Below, piece after piece: positions 25,608-32,827 of a stretch of DNA of 64,000 bases (position 1 is its first letter; each line of letters starts with the position of its first letter). This stretch comes from Hydrogenophaga palleronii_A (GTDB lineage Bacteria > Pseudomonadota > Gammaproteobacteria > Burkholderiales > Burkholderiaceae_C). The notes beneath the pieces are model-generated. The model had not been told where the DNA came from and did no database searches. It saw only the letters and a program-made list of their open reading frames with translations. The translations under genes were made by a program, and so were the position numbers. The stretch spans positions 744,001 through 808,000 of the forward strand of contig NZ_JAVDWU010000001.1 of NCBI RefSeq assembly GCF_031457455.1. Reading direction: 5' to 3'.

Positions 25608-25636
25608 AAAGCTCTGATTCGTCAGGGCTTTTTTTG
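25608..25636 (+). terminator. Intrinsic terminator between the TAXI binding protein and the TRAP permease
   Basis: AAAGCTCTGA, loop TTCG, TCAGGGCTTT, then further T. The stem is 10 bp with one mismatch or G-U pair, closed by a stable tetraloop (25608-25617 with 25622-25631). It sits inside the operon, so it probably lowers permease expression relative to the binding protein. Confidence 0.8.
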
Positions 25637-25669
25637 TTTGCATCCCCACCTTCATACCAAGAGGACTGC

Positions 25670-28264
25670 ATGAAAACCCAAACCGCAACCGACGTGGATG
25701 TCAACCAGCTGGTGGCAGATAACGACACCGGCGGCCGCTCGCCTGGCCCCGTGATCAGCCGCCTGCTGCTCTATGTGGCCATTGCATGGTCGCTGTTTCA
25801 GCTATGGATTGCGTCGCCGCTGCCATTCACCTTGGGCGTGTTCGTGTTCAACGACACCGAGACCCGTGCGATCCACCTTTCGTTTGCCGTGTTCCTTGCC
25901 TACATGGCCTACCCGGCGTTCAAGCGGTCGCCCAGGGCCTACGTGCCGGTTATGGACTGGGTGTTGGCCATTGGGGGCGCTTTCTGTGCTTCCTACCTCT
26001 TTCTGTTTTACGACCAACTGGCCACCCGCCCCGGCCAGCCCACGCCTATGGACGTGTACACCGCAGCCGTCGGCGTGGTGCTACTGCTTGAGGCCACGCG
26101 CCGGGTGCTCGGCCTGCCCATGGTGATCGTGGCCGTGGTGTTTCTGGTCTACACGTTCGGCGGCCCCTACATGCCTGACATGATCGCCCACCGGGGCTTT
26201 TCGCTCAATCGCGCAATGAGCCACCAGTGGCTCACCACCGAGGGTGTGTTCGGTGTGGCGCTCGGCGTCTCCAGCAGCTTCATCTTTCTGTTCGTTCTCT
26301 TCGGATCGTTGCTGGACAAGGCGGGTGCTGGCAACTACTTCATCAAGTCTGCCTTTGCCCTGCTGGGCCACATGCGCGGTGGTCCGGCCAAGGCGGCCGT
26401 GCTTTCGTCGGCGGCCACAGGCATCATTTCCGGCTCCTCGATCGCCAACGTCGTCACCACGGGCACCTTCACCATTCCCCTGATGAAGCGCGTGGGCTAC
26501 CGCGGCGACCAGGCGGGAGCGGTCGAAGTTTCCAGCTCGGTCAATGGGCAGATCATGCCGCCTGTGATGGGTGCCGCCGCGTTCCTGATGGTGGAGTACG
26601 TTGGTATTCCCTATATCGAGGTCATGAAGCACGCCTTTCTGCCAGCCATCATTTCTTACATCGCACTGTTTTATATCGTGCATCTTGAGGCGCTGAAGGC
26701 CGACATGGTCGGACTGCCGCGTCGAAACACGGGTACCGCCAGTGCCCGTTTGCTCTCGTTCGGCCTGACTGTCAGCGGCTTTCTGGTGCTGGCCGGTGCG
26801 GTGTACTGGGGTATTGGCTGGATCAAAACCGTGATGGGGGACGCCGCCATCTGGATCGTGGGTGCCGGTCTCCTGGGCGCCTATGTGGGCCTGCTCTGGT
26901 TCGGATCCAAGCAGCCAGAACTGGAGCTGGATGATCCCAATGCACCGGTGTTCGAGCTGCCTGAGACCGGCCCCACCGTCAAATCAGGCCTGCATTACCT
27001 GCTGGCCGTGGTGGTTCTGATCTGGTGCCTGATGGTGGAACAGATGTCGCCAGGCCTCTCCGCCTTCTGGGCCACGATGTTCATGATCTTCGTGATGGTC
27101 ACCCAGAAACCCATTGTCGCGATGTTCCGGCAACAGGGTTCCGTCGGAGCGGCCACACGGCAGGGGTTCGCCGATCTTGTCGATGGTCTGGCCACCGGCG
27201 CACGCAACATGATCGGCATCGGTGTGGCCACGGCCGCTGCGGGCATCATCGTGGGCACGGTGTCGCTCACGGGCGTGGGTCTGGTGATGACCGAACTGGT
27301 GGAGCTGCTCTCTGGCGGCAACCTCATGCTGATGCTGGTGCTGGTGGCATTCATCAGCCTGATCCTTGGCATGGGCTTGCCCACCACGGCGAACTACATC
27401 GTGGTCTCCACCCTGATGGCGCCCGTGGTGGTGGAGTTGGGCGCACAGAGCGGCCTGATCGTCCCGCTCATTGCAGTGCATCTGTTTGTGTTCTATTTCG
27501 GCCTCATGGCCGACGTAACGCCACCGGTGGGTCTCGCTTCTTTTGCAGCTGCCGCCATAGCGCGGGCTGATCCCATCAAGACCGGTATCACCGCTTTCTT
27601 CTACAGCATGCGGACCGCGATCCTGCCGTTCCTGTTCATCTTCAACACCCAATTGCTCTTCATCGGCTTGACCGGTCCGTTCCATCTGGTGCTCACGGTG
27701 GTCAGTGCGGTGGTGGCCATGCTGGTGTTTGCGGCGGCCACGCAAGGCTACTTTCTCGTGCGCTCGCGCTGGTACGAGAGCCTTGCCTTGCTGCTCGTCA
27801 CTTTCACCCTGTTCCGGCCCGGCTTCTGGTGGGACATGGTCTACCCGCCTTACGACATGGTGCCGGCCGCCAGCATGAACAAGTTGATCGAGGAGGCTCC
27901 GGCCAATACGGGCAAGCGTTTGTGGATTGAAGGCACCAACCTCAACGGGGACGATGTGCGCAAGGGCGTGTTGCTGCCGCTGGGTGCTCAGGCGCCAGCG
28001 CGCGAACGCCTGTCAAGCGCCGGGGTAAGCGTGGTCGCGCAGGGCGACGAACTCCTGATCTCCGGTGTGAAGTTCGGCAGTCCGGCCGAGAAGCTGGGCA
28101 TGGAGCAAGGCTTCCGCATCGTGTCGGCCGAGATTCCGGCCGATCGTCCTGCCAAGGAGTGGGTGTTCATCCCGGCTGTGGTCCTTTTGCTGCTGGTGAT
28201 GTTCCTGCAGCGCTTGCGGCGCCCTCGTCAGCCTGTGGCACCTGCCGCAGCGCCAGTGCAATGA
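25670..28264 (+). CDS. Fused TRAP transporter permease (4TM-12TM) with PDZ-like C-terminal domain
   Basis: 864 residues from the ATG at 25670, with AGAGGA upstream. The small (DctQ-like) and large (DctM-like) membrane subunits are fused, as is usual for TAXI systems. GPAKAAVLSSAATGIISGSS and the LILGMGLPTTANYIVVSTLM stretch mark the DctM core. After the last core helices a soluble segment (residues about 735-825) contains VKFGSPAEKLGMEQGFRIVS, which reads like a PDZ fold, before a final membrane helix; this matches the DUF3394 region of some TRAP permeases. Na+-coupled uptake is expected. Its stop overlaps the next gene by four bases. Confidence 0.9.
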   Translation: MKTQTATDVDVNQLVADNDTGGRSPGPVISRLLLYVAIAWSLFQLWIASPLPFTLGVFVFNDTETRAIHLSFAVFLAYMAYPAFKRSPRAYVPVMDWVLAIGGAFCASYLFLFYDQLATRPGQPTPMDVYTAAVGVVLLLEATRRVLGLPMVIVAVVFLVYTFGGPYMPDMIAHRGFSLNRAMSHQWLTTEGVFGVALGVSSSFIFLFVLFGSLLDKAGAGNYFIKSAFALLGHMRGGPAKAAVLSSAATGIISGSSIANVVTTGTFTIPLMKRVGYRGDQAGAVEVSSSVNGQIMPPVMGAAAFLMVEYVGIPYIEVMKHAFLPAIISYIALFYIVHLEALKADMVGLPRRNTGTASARLLSFGLTVSGFLVLAGAVYWGIGWIKTVMGDAAIWIVGAGLLGAYVGLLWFGSKQPELELDDPNAPVFELPETGPTVKSGLHYLLAVVVLIWCLMVEQMSPGLSAFWATMFMIFVMVTQKPIVAMFRQQGSVGAATRQGFADLVDGLATGARNMIGIGVATAAAGIIVGTVSLTGVGLVMTELVELLSGGNLMLMLVLVAFISLILGMGLPTTANYIVVSTLMAPVVVELGAQSGLIVPLIAVHLFVFYFGLMADVTPPVGLASFAAAAIARADPIKTGITAFFYSMRTAILPFLFIFNTQLLFIGLTGPFHLVLTVVSAVVAMLVFAAATQGYFLVRSRWYESLALLLVTFTLFRPGFWWDMVYPPYDMVPAASMNKLIEEAPANTGKRLWIEGTNLNGDDVRKGVLLPLGAQAPARERLSSAGVSVVAQGDELLISGVKFGSPAEKLGMEQGFRIVSAEIPADRPAKEWVFIPAVVLLLLVMFLQRLRRPRQPVAPAAAPVQ

Positions 28265-28917
28265 CCCGGATCGCGCTCGTCCATGCCCTGGCGCATTCCG
28301 TGGCGCCGATCAATGAAGCGCTGGCGGCGGCATGGCCGGAGGCCGTTCGCATGAACCTGCTCGACGACAGCCTTTCCGCCGACCTGGCTCGCCATGCCGG
28401 CAGAGGTGCCGGTGGCCTGGACGAGGTCATGCATCAGCGTTTCGAGGCGCTGGCCGCTTATGCCGAGGGTACTGGCGCCGACGCCATTCTGTTCACCTGT
28501 TCGGCATTTGGTCCGTGCATTGAAGCGGCCGCTGCGCGTCGCCCTCACATGCCGGTGCTCAAGCCCAACGAGGCCATGGTGGCTGATGCCGTGGCCCTTG
28601 GAGGACGAATCGGTCTCATCGCCTCGTTTGCGCCCACTTTGACCTCCATGCCGCCCGAGTTCCCCTCCGGCGCTGATCTCGTCACCCGACTTGCCGATGG
28701 TGCGCTGGACGCGCTGAATCGAGGCGACGGTGACCGGCACGACGCACTGGTGCTGGGCGCCGCCCGGCAGCTCAGGGATCAGGGTGCCGAGGTGATTGCG
28801 CTGGCACAGTTCAGCATGGCAAGGGCCGGTGGTCGCGTGGAACACGAACTGGGCATTCCCGTGCTCACCACACCAGGCAGTGCGGTCCGTGCGCTGCGAA
28901 GGCGTCTGAGCGCATGA
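28261..28917 (+). CDS. Asp/Glu/hydantoin racemase-family protein
   Basis: 218 residues; the ATG overlaps the permease stop (ATGA), so the genes are translationally coupled. The fold of Asp/Glu and hydantoin racemases is suggested by IALVHALAHSVAPINEAL, the cysteine motif ILFTCSAFGPCIEAA near residue 80 and GGRIGLIASFAPTLTSMP. The second catalytic Cys expected near residue 180 is not seen (IALAQFSMARAGG), so it may be a decarboxylase/isomerase-type or one-cysteine member rather than a true racemase. With the DadA-like oxidase it suggests interconversion of stereoisomers of the imported compound. Confidence 0.75.
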   Translation: MTRIALVHALAHSVAPINEALAAAWPEAVRMNLLDDSLSADLARHAGRGAGGLDEVMHQRFEALAAYAEGTGADAILFTCSAFGPCIEAAAARRPHMPVLKPNEAMVADAVALGGRIGLIASFAPTLTSMPPEFPSGADLVTRLADGALDALNRGDGDRHDALVLGAARQLRDQGAEVIALAQFSMARAGGRVEHELGIPVLTTPGSAVRALRRRLSA

Positions 28918-29038
28918 TTCGATCGACGAAGAGTGCCGTGAGGCTACAATCTTGGGTTGCCGTGAAGCGGATGACCGAAAGCCCAGCGCTGAGATAGAGA
29001 CTATCCCGGATGGCCGAGCCAGGCACTGCAATGTAGGC

Positions 29039-29125
29039 GCGCGGGTGGCGAAATTGGTAGACGCACCAGGTTTAGGTCCTGACGCCAGCAATGGTGTGGG
29101 GGTTCGAGTCCCCCCCCGCGCACCA
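29039..29125 (+). tRNA. tRNA-Leu(UAG)
   Basis: 87 bases with encoded CCA. Acceptor stem GCGCGGG pairs with CCCGCGC; class II tRNA with a long variable arm. The anticodon loop TTTAGGT gives UAG, reading CUN leucine codons. GTTCGAG marks the T loop. A TACAAT hexamer at 28945-28950 may be its -10 element. It lies 68 bases before tig. Confidence 0.95.
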
Positions 29126-29193
29126 CCTCACAGACGAAAAGATCCCGGGTCGGCCAGGCAGGCTGGTTGACCGCCACCCATTTGGAGATTGCG

Positions 29194-30504
29194 ATGACCG
29201 TGACCGTAGAAACCCTTGAGAAGCTCGAGCGCAAGATCACGCTGACGCTGCCGGCCGATGTGATCCAGAACGAGGTGTCCAACCGCCTCAAGCGCATCGC
29301 GCGCGACGTCAAGATGGACGGTTTCCGTCCCGGCAAAGTGCCCATGAATGTTGTCGCTCAGCGCTATGGCTACTCGGTTCACTATGAAGTGATGAACGAC
29401 AAGGTCGGCGAAGCGTTTGCGGTGGCCGCCAATGAGGCCAAGTTGCGCGTGGCCGGCCAGCCCAAGATCACGGAAAAGGAAGAGTCGCCTGAAGGCCAGC
29501 TGGCTTTTGATGCCGTGTTCGAGGTGTACCCTGAAGTCAAGATCGACGATCTGTCGACCGCTGAAGTGGAACGCGTTTCGGCAGAAGTGACCGATGCGGC
29601 CATCGACCGCACGCTCGACATCCTTCGCAAGCAGCGCCGCACCTTTGCCCAACGGGCTCAGGATCAGGCCGCGCAAGACGGCGACCGCGCCACGATCGAC
29701 TTCGCCGGCAAGATCGACGGCGAGCCGTTTGAGGGCGGCAAGGCCGAAGGTTTCCAGTTCATCGTGGGCGATGGCCAGATGCTCAAGGAGTTTGAAGACG
29801 CGGTGCGCGGCATGAAGTCTGGCGAGTCCAAAACTTTCCCCCTGGCCTTCCCCGAGGATTACCACGGCAAGGATGTGGCCGGCAAGACCGCCGATTTCCT
29901 CGTGACCGTGAACAAGCTCGAAGCCGCCCACCTTCCCGAGGTGGACGAGGCCCTGGCCAAGTCCCTTGGCATTGCCGAAGGAACGGTTGAGGCCCTGCGC
30001 GCCGACATCCGTAAGAACCTGGAGCGCGAAGTGAAGTTCCGCCTCCAGGCGCGCAACAAGCAGGCAGCGATGGATGCGTTGGCAGCCAAGGCTGAGCTTG
30101 ACCTGCCGAAATCTGTGGTCCAGGCCGAGCTCGACCGGCTGGTCGAAGGCGCGCGCGCAGACCTCAAGCAGCGCGGCGTGAAGGATGCAGACAAAGCCCC
30201 CATTCCCGAAGAACTGTTCCGTCCTCAAGCGGAGCGCCGTGTGAAGCTGGGTCTGGTGGTCGCTGAGCTGGTTCGCGCCAACGAACTGCACGCCAAGCCG
30301 GAGCAGATCAAGGCGCACATTGAAGAGCTTGCTGCTTCCTACGAAAAGCCCGCCGACGTGGTGCGCTGGTACACCGGCGACAACCGCCGTATGGCCGAGG
30401 TCGAAGGCATCGTGATTGAAAACAACGTCACCGAATTCGTGCTGTCCAAAGCCAAGGTCAACGACAAGGCCATCAGTTTTGATGAGCTGATGGGTCAGTC
30501 CTGA
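29194..30504 (+). CDS. tig: Trigger factor
   Basis: 436 residues, normal for the family. Ribosome-bound chaperone and peptidyl-prolyl isomerase. The N-terminal ribosome-binding signature GFRPGKVPMNVVAQRYG lies near residue 45; the FKBP-type domain with DGDRATIDFAGKIDGEPFEG and AFPEDYHGKDVAGKTADFLV covers about 150-245; the helical C-terminal arms follow. I chose the ATG at 29194, preceded by GGAGA. It heads the conserved tig-clpP-clpX-lon block and ends in its own terminator. Confidence 0.97.
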   Translation: MTVTVETLEKLERKITLTLPADVIQNEVSNRLKRIARDVKMDGFRPGKVPMNVVAQRYGYSVHYEVMNDKVGEAFAVAANEAKLRVAGQPKITEKEESPEGQLAFDAVFEVYPEVKIDDLSTAEVERVSAEVTDAAIDRTLDILRKQRRTFAQRAQDQAAQDGDRATIDFAGKIDGEPFEGGKAEGFQFIVGDGQMLKEFEDAVRGMKSGESKTFPLAFPEDYHGKDVAGKTADFLVTVNKLEAAHLPEVDEALAKSLGIAEGTVEALRADIRKNLEREVKFRLQARNKQAAMDALAAKAELDLPKSVVQAELDRLVEGARADLKQRGVKDADKAPIPEELFRPQAERRVKLGLVVAELVRANELHAKPEQIKAHIEELAASYEKPADVVRWYTGDNRRMAEVEGIVIENNVTEFVLSKAKVNDKAISFDELMGQS

Positions 30505-30527
30505 CACTTGCATGGCCTCGTTGCGGG

Positions 30528-30556
30528 AAAGGGCGGACTTGTCCGCCCTTTTTTTC
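30528..30556 (+). terminator. Intrinsic terminator after tig
   Basis: AAAGGGCGGAC / GTCCGCCCTTT with a two-base apex (TT) and a T run; stem of about 11 bp. It separates tig from clpP, so clpP needs its own promoter. Confidence 0.9.
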
Positions 30557-30565
30557 GCCTGGCCG

Positions 30566-30593
30566 CTTGTGTTTGGCCTCCAGTGCGCCATAT
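30566..30593 (+). promoter_or_regulatory. Sigma-32-like promoter of clpP
   Basis: CTTGTGT, 13-base spacer, CGCCATAT, compared with the heat-shock consensus CTTGAAA-N13-CCCCATNT. The -10 is strong, the -35 partial. It lies directly after the tig terminator and about 90 bases before the clpP start. Confidence 0.45.
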
Positions 30594-30684
30594 GCCCATC
30601 ACGGCCATGGGTGCTGCGTCGGCAAGGCGGCGGCGGGTTGGTTACAGTATGGAAATCGCAATGCATCAAAACATGGAGAAACGC

Positions 30685-31302
30685 ATGAGCGCAATGGAAA
30701 TTCAGAACCTGGGCATGGTGCCCATGGTCATCGAGCAATCCGGCCGAGGCGAGCGCGCCTACGACATCTATTCCCGCCTTCTCAAAGAGCGCGTGATCTT
30801 CCTCGTCGGTCCCGTGAATGACCAGTCGGCCAATCTGGTGGTGGCCCAGTTGCTGTTTCTTGAGAGCGAGAACCCTGACAAGGACATTTCGTTCTACATC
30901 AACTCTCCCGGTGGCTCGGTCAGCGCCGGCATGGCGATTTTCGACACCATGAATTTCGTCAAGCCCGACGTGTCCACACTGTGCATCGGCATGGCGGCCA
31001 GCATGGGCGCCTTTTTGCTGGCTGCGGGTGCCAAGGGAAAGCGATTTGCCTTGCCTAACTCCAAAGTCATGATCCACCAGCCGCTGGGTGGCACGCAGGG
31101 GCAGGCGACCGAAATCGAAATCCATGCACGCGAAATCCTCAAGACCCGCGAGCAGCTGAACCGCATTCTTGCCGAGCGCACCGGGCAGCCGCTGGAGAAG
31201 ATCGAGCGCGACACCGAGCGCGACTACTATCTGTCCGCAGCCGAATCGGCCGAGTACGGCCTGATCGACAAGGTGATCGACAAGCGACCTGGCGCCGCCT
31301 GA
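30685..31302 (+). CDS. clpP: ATP-dependent Clp protease proteolytic subunit
   Basis: 205 residues. Serine protease that forms a double heptamer capped by ClpX or ClpA. Triad: Ser106 in GMAASMGAF, His131 in MIHQPLGG and Asp in RDTERDYYLSA. The YINSPGGSVSAGMAI motif is present. I start at ATG 30685, preceded by GGAGA at the right distance; upstream in-frame ATGs at 30661 and 30673 lack this. It is followed by clpX with a 153-base gap in which I see no clear promoter or terminator. Confidence 0.96.
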   Translation: MSAMEIQNLGMVPMVIEQSGRGERAYDIYSRLLKERVIFLVGPVNDQSANLVVAQLLFLESENPDKDISFYINSPGGSVSAGMAIFDTMNFVKPDVSTLCIGMAASMGAFLLAAGAKGKRFALPNSKVMIHQPLGGTQGQATEIEIHAREILKTREQLNRILAERTGQPLEKIERDTERDYYLSAAESAEYGLIDKVIDKRPGAA

Positions 31303-31455
31303 TACCCGGTTGAACGATGCCGCGTCCACGACATCTTCATTGAGTTTGTATCAATGTCCACATTCCGGGTGCTTTTCCTTCGATCAGCCCGGGTGGGCCT
31401 TGAACTATCATTGGTCCTGATACCCCGTTTCCCGCACACCTGACACCAAAGACCC

Positions 31456-32721
31456 ATGGCCGACAAAAAAGCCACCACGCCTGAAAAGGCGCTTTACTGC
31501 TCGTTTTGTGGCAAGAGCCAGCACGAGGTCAAGAAGCTGATCGCTGGCCCCTCGGTGTTCATCTGCGACGAGTGCATTGACCTGTGCAACGACATCATCC
31601 GCGACGAGCTGCCGGGTCTGGAATCGGTCAAGGCGGCAGGGGACGATGTTCCAACGCCAGCAGAGCTCAAGTCCAATCTGGACAACTATGTGATCGGGCA
31701 GGACTCTGCCAAACGGGCGCTGGCGGTGGCGGTGTACAACCACTACAAACGCCTGCGTCACAAGCAGAGCGCCAAAAAGGACGACGTCGAACTGGCCAAG
31801 AGCAACATCCTGCTGATTGGCCCCACGGGCTCAGGCAAGACGCTGCTGGCACAGACCATGGCGCGCATGCTCAATGTGCCCTTTGTCATGGCCGATGCCA
31901 CCACGCTCACGGAAGCAGGGTATGTTGGCGAAGATGTCGAGAACATCGTGGCCAAGTTGCTGCAGAGCTGTAACTACGAGGTTGAGCGGGCCCAGCAGGG
32001 CATCGTCTATATCGACGAAATCGATAAGATCACCCGCAAGTCCGACAATCCCTCCATCACGCGGGATGTGTCCGGTGAAGGTGTGCAGCAGGCGTTGCTC
32101 AAGCTCATTGAAGGCACCATGGCCTCGGTGCCTCCTCAAGGCGGCAGAAAACACCCCAATCAGGACTTTCTTCAGGTCGACACCACGAACATTCTGTTCA
32201 TTTGTGGTGGCGCGTTCGCCGGGCTCGAAAAGATCATCGAGAACCGCACCGAAGCGTCCGGTATTGGATTTGGCGCTGTGGTCAAGAGCAAGAAACAACG
32301 TAGCCTGACCGATGCCTTCAAGGAAATCGAACCGGAAGATCTCATCAAGTTTGGCTTGATCCCTGAACTCGTGGGGCGCGTGCCCGTGATTGCGGCGCTT
32401 GCCGAGCTCAGTGAAGACGCCTTGGTTGAAATCCTCACCGAGCCCAAGAACGCTGTCGTGAAGCAGTTTGCTCGCATGCTGTCGATGGAGGGTGCCGAGC
32501 TCGAAGTCCGTCCAGCCGCACTGAAGGCTATTGCTCGGAAAGCCCTGGCCCGCAAGACTGGGGCGCGAGGTCTGCGGTCGATCCTCGAAAACGCGCTCAT
32601 CGACACCATGTTCGAACTGCCGGGCATGAGCAATGTTGAAAAGGTTGTGGTGGACGAAAGCACGATCGAAGAGAACAAACCACCCTTGCTGGTGTACCGC
32701 GAGGCCGCCAAGCAGGCCTGA
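31456..32721 (+). CDS. clpX: ATP-dependent Clp protease ATP-binding subunit
   Basis: 421 residues. AAA+ unfoldase that feeds ClpP. The N-terminal zinc-binding domain has four Cys (15, 18, 37, 40). Walker A GPTGSGKT lies near residue 120, Walker B IVYIDEIDKI and sensor segments follow; the IGFGAVV segment near residue 270 corresponds to the IGF loop that docks on ClpP. Length and order are normal. It sits between clpP and lon on the same strand. Confidence 0.97.
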   Translation: MADKKATTPEKALYCSFCGKSQHEVKKLIAGPSVFICDECIDLCNDIIRDELPGLESVKAAGDDVPTPAELKSNLDNYVIGQDSAKRALAVAVYNHYKRLRHKQSAKKDDVELAKSNILLIGPTGSGKTLLAQTMARMLNVPFVMADATTLTEAGYVGEDVENIVAKLLQSCNYEVERAQQGIVYIDEIDKITRKSDNPSITRDVSGEGVQQALLKLIEGTMASVPPQGGRKHPNQDFLQVDTTNILFICGGAFAGLEKIIENRTEASGIGFGAVVKSKKQRSLTDAFKEIEPEDLIKFGLIPELVGRVPVIAALAELSEDALVEILTEPKNAVVKQFARMLSMEGAELEVRPAALKAIARKALARKTGARGLRSILENALIDTMFELPGMSNVEKVVVDESTIEENKPPLLVYREAAKQA

Positions 32722-32779
32722 ATGTCGCCTCCAGGCACGCGTCATGCCTCTGTCTGTGTGAAGTTGATGATGCGTCCGG

Positions 32780-32806
32780 TTGAAATCGCCCGCATCTGCC
32801 CCACGT
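32780..32806 (+). promoter_or_regulatory. Sigma-32-type heat-shock promoter of lon
   Basis: TTGAAA (32780-32785), 13-base spacer, CCCCACGT (32799-32806), close to TTGAAA-N13-CCCCATNT. The predicted start near 32813 leaves a leader of about 15 bases that includes the GAGG ribosome site of lon. This fits lon being a heat-shock gene. Confidence 0.65.
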
Positions 32807-32827
32807 GCCCATTTTGTCGAGGTTGAA

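Noticed and set aside
29128..31329. 733-codon open frame on the minus strand across tig and clpP
   Set aside because: It is antisense to two certain genes, has no family motif, and spans a terminator; long antisense frames are expected at this GC content.
31303..31455. Possible sigma-32 promoter for clpX (CTTGAAC..CCCCGTTT)
   Set aside because: The spacer is 17 bases, longer than heat-shock promoters allow, so clpX is probably read from the clpP transcript.
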